Position numbers and translations under genes: made by a program. Under the pieces are notes generated by a model. That model had not been told where the DNA came from, ran no database searches, and saw only the letters and a list, made by a program, of their open reading frames with translations. Shown here piece after piece: positions 4,822 through 7,252 of a stretch of DNA of 7,252 bases. Numbering within the stretch: position 1 is the stretch's first letter; every line of letters begins with the position of its first letter. This stretch comes from an uncultured Verrucomicrobiota bacterium (lineage in GTDB: Bacteria; Verrucomicrobiota; Verrucomicrobiia; Chthoniobacterales; SZAS-18), in contig CALMVM010000507.1 of the NCBI GenBank assembly GCA_937873255.1, positions 1,713 through 8,964 on the forward strand, read 5' to 3'.

Positions 4822-6213
4822 ATGGTCGCCACGACCTCGCGCCCGATGCCCACGATTTCCACGACCCCGACCGAAGATTCCACGCTGTCCGTCGCCGAAA
4901 TCGCGGAGGGCGCGCCGCGTCTGCCCTTCGGCCTGTTTTTGGGCCTGCGCTACCTGCGTCCGCGCCGGACGTTCGTGTCGATCATCACGTTGATTTCCGT
5001 GACCGGCGTGGCGCTGGGCGTGGCGCTGCTCATCATCGTCATCTCGGTCATGACCGGCTACGACCGCGAGTTGCACGAAAAAATCCTCGGCTTCGAGCCG
5101 CACCTGACCGTCGTCAACGAATCCACTGGCTTCGTGGAAAACTGGCAGCCCGTGCGCGACGCGATGCTCAAGACTCCGGGCGTGCTCGCCGCCGCGCCGA
5201 TCATGCGCGGACCCGTGCTCGTGGATCACGAGAGCAGGCGGTTTTCCCCGACGATCATCGGCGTCCATCCTGAGTTGGTGAAGACCATCCTCGATATCCC
5301 TGCCTTGATGAAAAAAGGGAAAGGTTCGTTCGACCTCGACGGCGACAAGGCGGTCGTCGGCGTGGACCTCGCGCACACGCTTGATGTGAAGGTCGGCGAC
5401 AAGCTGACGATTTATTCGCCGCGCAACCTCGAAAACATCGTCACCGAACTCGACAAGCTCAAAGGCCAGCAGGCCACCGCCGAGCAACTCGACGAGGTGC
5501 GCAGCATGGTCGTGCCCACGGAGGTGACGGTGACGGGCATCTTCGATTCGGGCCGCGCGCCGTTCGATTCGCAACACCTCTTCGTGCCGTTGCACCTCGG
5601 CCAGGAGATCTACGAACTGCGCGGGCTCGTCCACGGCATCGCCGCCCGGACGACCGACCCGTACCACGTCGAGCGCACCAAGCGCGCGCTGCTCGACCGG
5701 CTCGGTTCGCCGTTGAACGCACGGACGTGGATCGACGAGAACGCGCCGCTTTTCAACGCGATCCAGGTCGAGCGCATGACGATGGCGGTGCTCCTTTCCG
5801 TGGTCGTGGTGGTGGCGGCGTTTTGCGTGATGATCACGCTCATCACGGTCACGGTGCAAAAGACGCGGGAGATCGGCATCATGAAGGCGGTCGGCGCGTC
5901 GGAGGAACAGATCGTCGGCGTGTTCCTGTGGCAGGGGATCGTGGTGGGAACACTCGGGGCGTTTGGTGGTTTGGGTCTGGGATTGGGAGTGTTGAGGGTA
6001 CTCAATCCGTTCAAGAATTGGATGCAGCAACAATTTGGTGTGGAGGTATTTGCGCGTCAGGTCTACGGGTTCGCCGATCTGCCGTATTGGACGCGTTGGC
6101 AGGACGTGGCGCTGATCTGCACGGGAGCGTTTTTATTGTGCCTGCTGGCGGCGTGGATTCCGGCGCGGCAAAGCGCGCGGCGCGATCCGGTGAAGTCGCT
6201 GCGATTCGAGTAG
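4822..6213 (+). CDS. LolC/LolE-family lipoprotein-releasing ABC transporter permease
   Basis: With the start at ATG 4822 the product has 463 residues; the in-frame ATG at 4846 would give 455. Neither has a visible ribosome site. Members of this family sit in the inner membrane with the ATPase LolD and release lipoproteins for transport to the outer membrane. The family signature FLGLRYLRPRRTFVS (39-53) leads into the first membrane helix (about 53-77), then SVMTGYDRELHEKILGFEPHL (75-95). A periplasmic MacB-like domain follows (about 95-318), including FDSGRAPFDSQHLFVPL (241-257). Three C-terminal helices (about 320-345, 369-392, 428-448) form the FtsX-type core, with the cytoplasmic coupling segment QKTREIGIMKAVGAS (346-360). 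The protein ends with the usual WIPARQSARRDPVKSLRFE. The topology, one helix, a large periplasmic domain and three helices, is complete. No lolD is adjacent in the window, and a lone gene could serve as a merged LolC/E subunit. I cannot separate LolC from LolE. Confidence 0.93.
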   Translation: MVATTSRPMPTISTTPTEDSTLSVAEIAEGAPRLPFGLFLGLRYLRPRRTFVSIITLISVTGVALGVALLIIVISVMTGYDRELHEKILGFEPHLTVVNESTGFVENWQPVRDAMLKTPGVLAAAPIMRGPVLVDHESRRFSPTIIGVHPELVKTILDIPALMKKGKGSFDLDGDKAVVGVDLAHTLDVKVGDKLTIYSPRNLENIVTELDKLKGQQATAEQLDEVRSMVVPTEVTVTGIFDSGRAPFDSQHLFVPLHLGQEIYELRGLVHGIAARTTDPYHVERTKRALLDRLGSPLNARTWIDENAPLFNAIQVERMTMAVLLSVVVVVAAFCVMITLITVTVQKTREIGIMKAVGASEEQIVGVFLWQGIVVGTLGAFGGLGLGLGVLRVLNPFKNWMQQQFGVEVFARQVYGFADLPYWTRWQDVALICTGAFLLCLLAAWIPARQSARRDPVKSLRFE

Positions 6214-6224
6214 GCGCGATGCGT

Positions 6225-7252
6225 CTACAAGTGCTCCCCCGCCATCACATCCGTCGGCTTCAGGTCGAGCGCGAACGGCTCCAGCGCCATCGGTTCGTCG
6301 TGATCGAGGAACTTCGTGCACACCCGGAAGAACTCATCCGGCGCGTTCACCCGCCGGATGTCGTGCAGGAAACGTCCCGTCGGCTCCACGCCGAGGCCGA
6401 GGAAGTTCATGTAACGTTTCATCTTGTGGACGCGAGCTGACCCTGGCACGTCCGGGTAAGGGTTGGCAGCCTCGTAGAGCGCGTGAACGTAGCCGAGCAC
6501 GTCGCGTCCGCGCGGGACGGTAAGCGTCTCGCCGCGTTCGCGCTGGCGGATTTGCTCGAACAACCACGGGTTGCGGATCGCCCCGCGCCCGATCATCAAT
6601 CCGCGCGCGCCCGTTTGCGCGAGCACGTCGGCAGCCTTGTCGGCGGAATACACGTTGCCGTTCGCCAACACGGGGCAGGGGACGGCGTCCACCGCGCGCC
6701 GGATGAAATCGTAATGCACCTCGCTACGATATGCCTCCGCCACCGTGCGGCCGTGGACGGTGAGCAGGTCGATGCCGTGCCGCGCGAAAATCGGCAAAAG
6801 TTCGCTGAATACCGCCGTGTCGTTGAAGCCGAGACGCGTCTTGACGGTGAACGGGATTTCCAGCGCGGCGCGCAACGCGCCGAGGATGGCGTCCACGCGG
6901 GCGGGTTCGCGCAACAGGCCACCGCCGGCGCATTTGCGGTACACGACGGGCGCGGGGCAGCCGAGGTTCAGATCGACGGCGGCGATGGGGTATTGGGCGA
7001 GTTCCTTCGCGGTGCGGGCGAGGTGCGGGATGTCGTTGCCGATCATCTGCGCGACGACGGGCCGGCCGGTGGGGTTTTCGGTGATGGAAGCGAGGATCGG
7101 CTTGTCGAGGCGCGAGGTGGCGTAGACGCGGAAATATTCGGTGTAATAAACGTCCGCGCCGCCGTAGCGCGTCATCAACCGCCAGAACGGCAGGTCGGTG
7201 ACCTCCTGCATCGGGGCCAGGGCAAGAATCGGCCCCGGCTGGCGCAGGAGGG
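6225..7252 (-). CDS. tRNA-dihydrouridine synthase (5' end beyond right edge)
   Basis: This flavin enzyme reduces specific uridines in tRNA to dihydrouridine with NAD(P)H. The reading frame continues through the right edge without ATG, GTG or TTG before the internal Met at 7211. The upstream residues LLRQPGPILALAP join MQEVTDLPF to make the conserved Dus N-terminus (P-x-APM-x-x-VTD), so the true start lies outside the window. Counting from that Met, motifs are VVAQMIGND (52-60), DLNLGCPAP (80-88) with the family's catalytic Cys at 85, GGGLLREP (96-103), FTVKTRLGF (121-129), LTVHGRT (150-156), PVLANGNVYS (180-189) and the FMN-phosphate loop GLMIGRGAIRNPWLF (204-218). A helical C-terminal domain follows (about 235-320; KRYMNFLGLG, FLHDIRRV). 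The triple-Gly GGGLL resembles DusC-type enzymes, but I cannot assign a subfamily with confidence. The gene converges on the permease gene with 11 bp between the stop codons. Confidence 0.94.
   Translation of the reverse strand, partial: LLRQPGPILALAPMQEVTDLPFWRLMTRYGGADVYYTEYFRVYATSRLDKPILASITENPTGRPVVAQMIGNDIPHLARTAKELAQYPIAAVDLNLGCPAPVVYRKCAGGGLLREPARVDAILGALRAALEIPFTVKTRLGFNDTAVFSELLPIFARHGIDLLTVHGRTVAEAYRSEVHYDFIRRAVDAVPCPVLANGNVYSADKAADVLAQTGARGLMIGRGAIRNPWLFEQIRQRERGETLTVPRGRDVLGYVHALYEAANPYPDVPGSARVHKMKRYMNFLGLGVEPTGRFLHDIRRVNAPDEFFRVCTKFLDHDEPMALEPFALDLKPTDVMAGEHL

Noticed and set aside
4579..6033. 484-residue minus-strand open frame opposite the Lol permease gene
   Set aside because: His/Asp/Arg-rich antisense shadow of the permease gene, with no recognisable motif.
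1..7252. CRISPR array, tRNA or rRNA gene, insertion sequence or phage genes
   Set aside because: No regularly spaced repeats, no tRNA- or rRNA-like conserved segments, and no transposase or integrase motifs were seen on either strand.

Overview
The window looks like chromosomal DNA of a high-GC Gram-negative bacterium. A lipoprotein-exporter permease (LolC/LolE type) implies an outer membrane. Starts without a clear Shine-Dalgarno sequence, a zinc-ribbon membrane protein that I read as the DUF3667 family, and GC-rich intergenic palindromes made of short repeated words would fit a Verrucomicrobiota/Opitutaceae-like organism. That taxonomic placement is inference; the sequence holds no rRNA or tRNA to confirm it.

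Layout, left to right. On the minus strand (1-2359) there is a putative three-gene run, read right to left: a zinc-ribbon multi-pass membrane protein, then ureG (urease nickel-insertion GTPase) sharing an ATGA stop/start overlap with it, then after 42 bp a small exported protein that leaves the window at the left edge. No urease structural gene or other urease accessory gene is visible. From 2360 to 2854 comes a messy stretch: long G runs, a coding-like fragment without a good start (2436-2678), a large imperfect inverted repeat (2694-2803) and a terminator-like hairpin (2816-2835). The plus strand then carries lysS (2855-4321, class II lysyl-tRNA synthetase). A 500-bp gap (4322-4821) is dense in secondary structure: a hairpin built from 7-bp repeats, a 127-nt element that folds on paper into a compact three-way junction, a perfect 16-bp palindrome, and a parS-like site. 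A LolC/LolE-family ABC permease follows (4822-6213). It converges, with 11 bp between stop codons, on a tRNA-dihydrouridine synthase gene on the minus strand that runs off the right edge.

The genes are mostly housekeeping (translation, tRNA modification, lipoprotein sorting, nickel-enzyme maturation) and do not form one pathway. The parts most worth a second look are not coding: the structured elements between lysS and the Lol permease, the parS-like site, and the inverted repeat upstream of lysS. Among the genes, the UreG whose G4 motif reads NKTA instead of NKxD, and its translational coupling to an unrelated membrane protein, are the oddest points.
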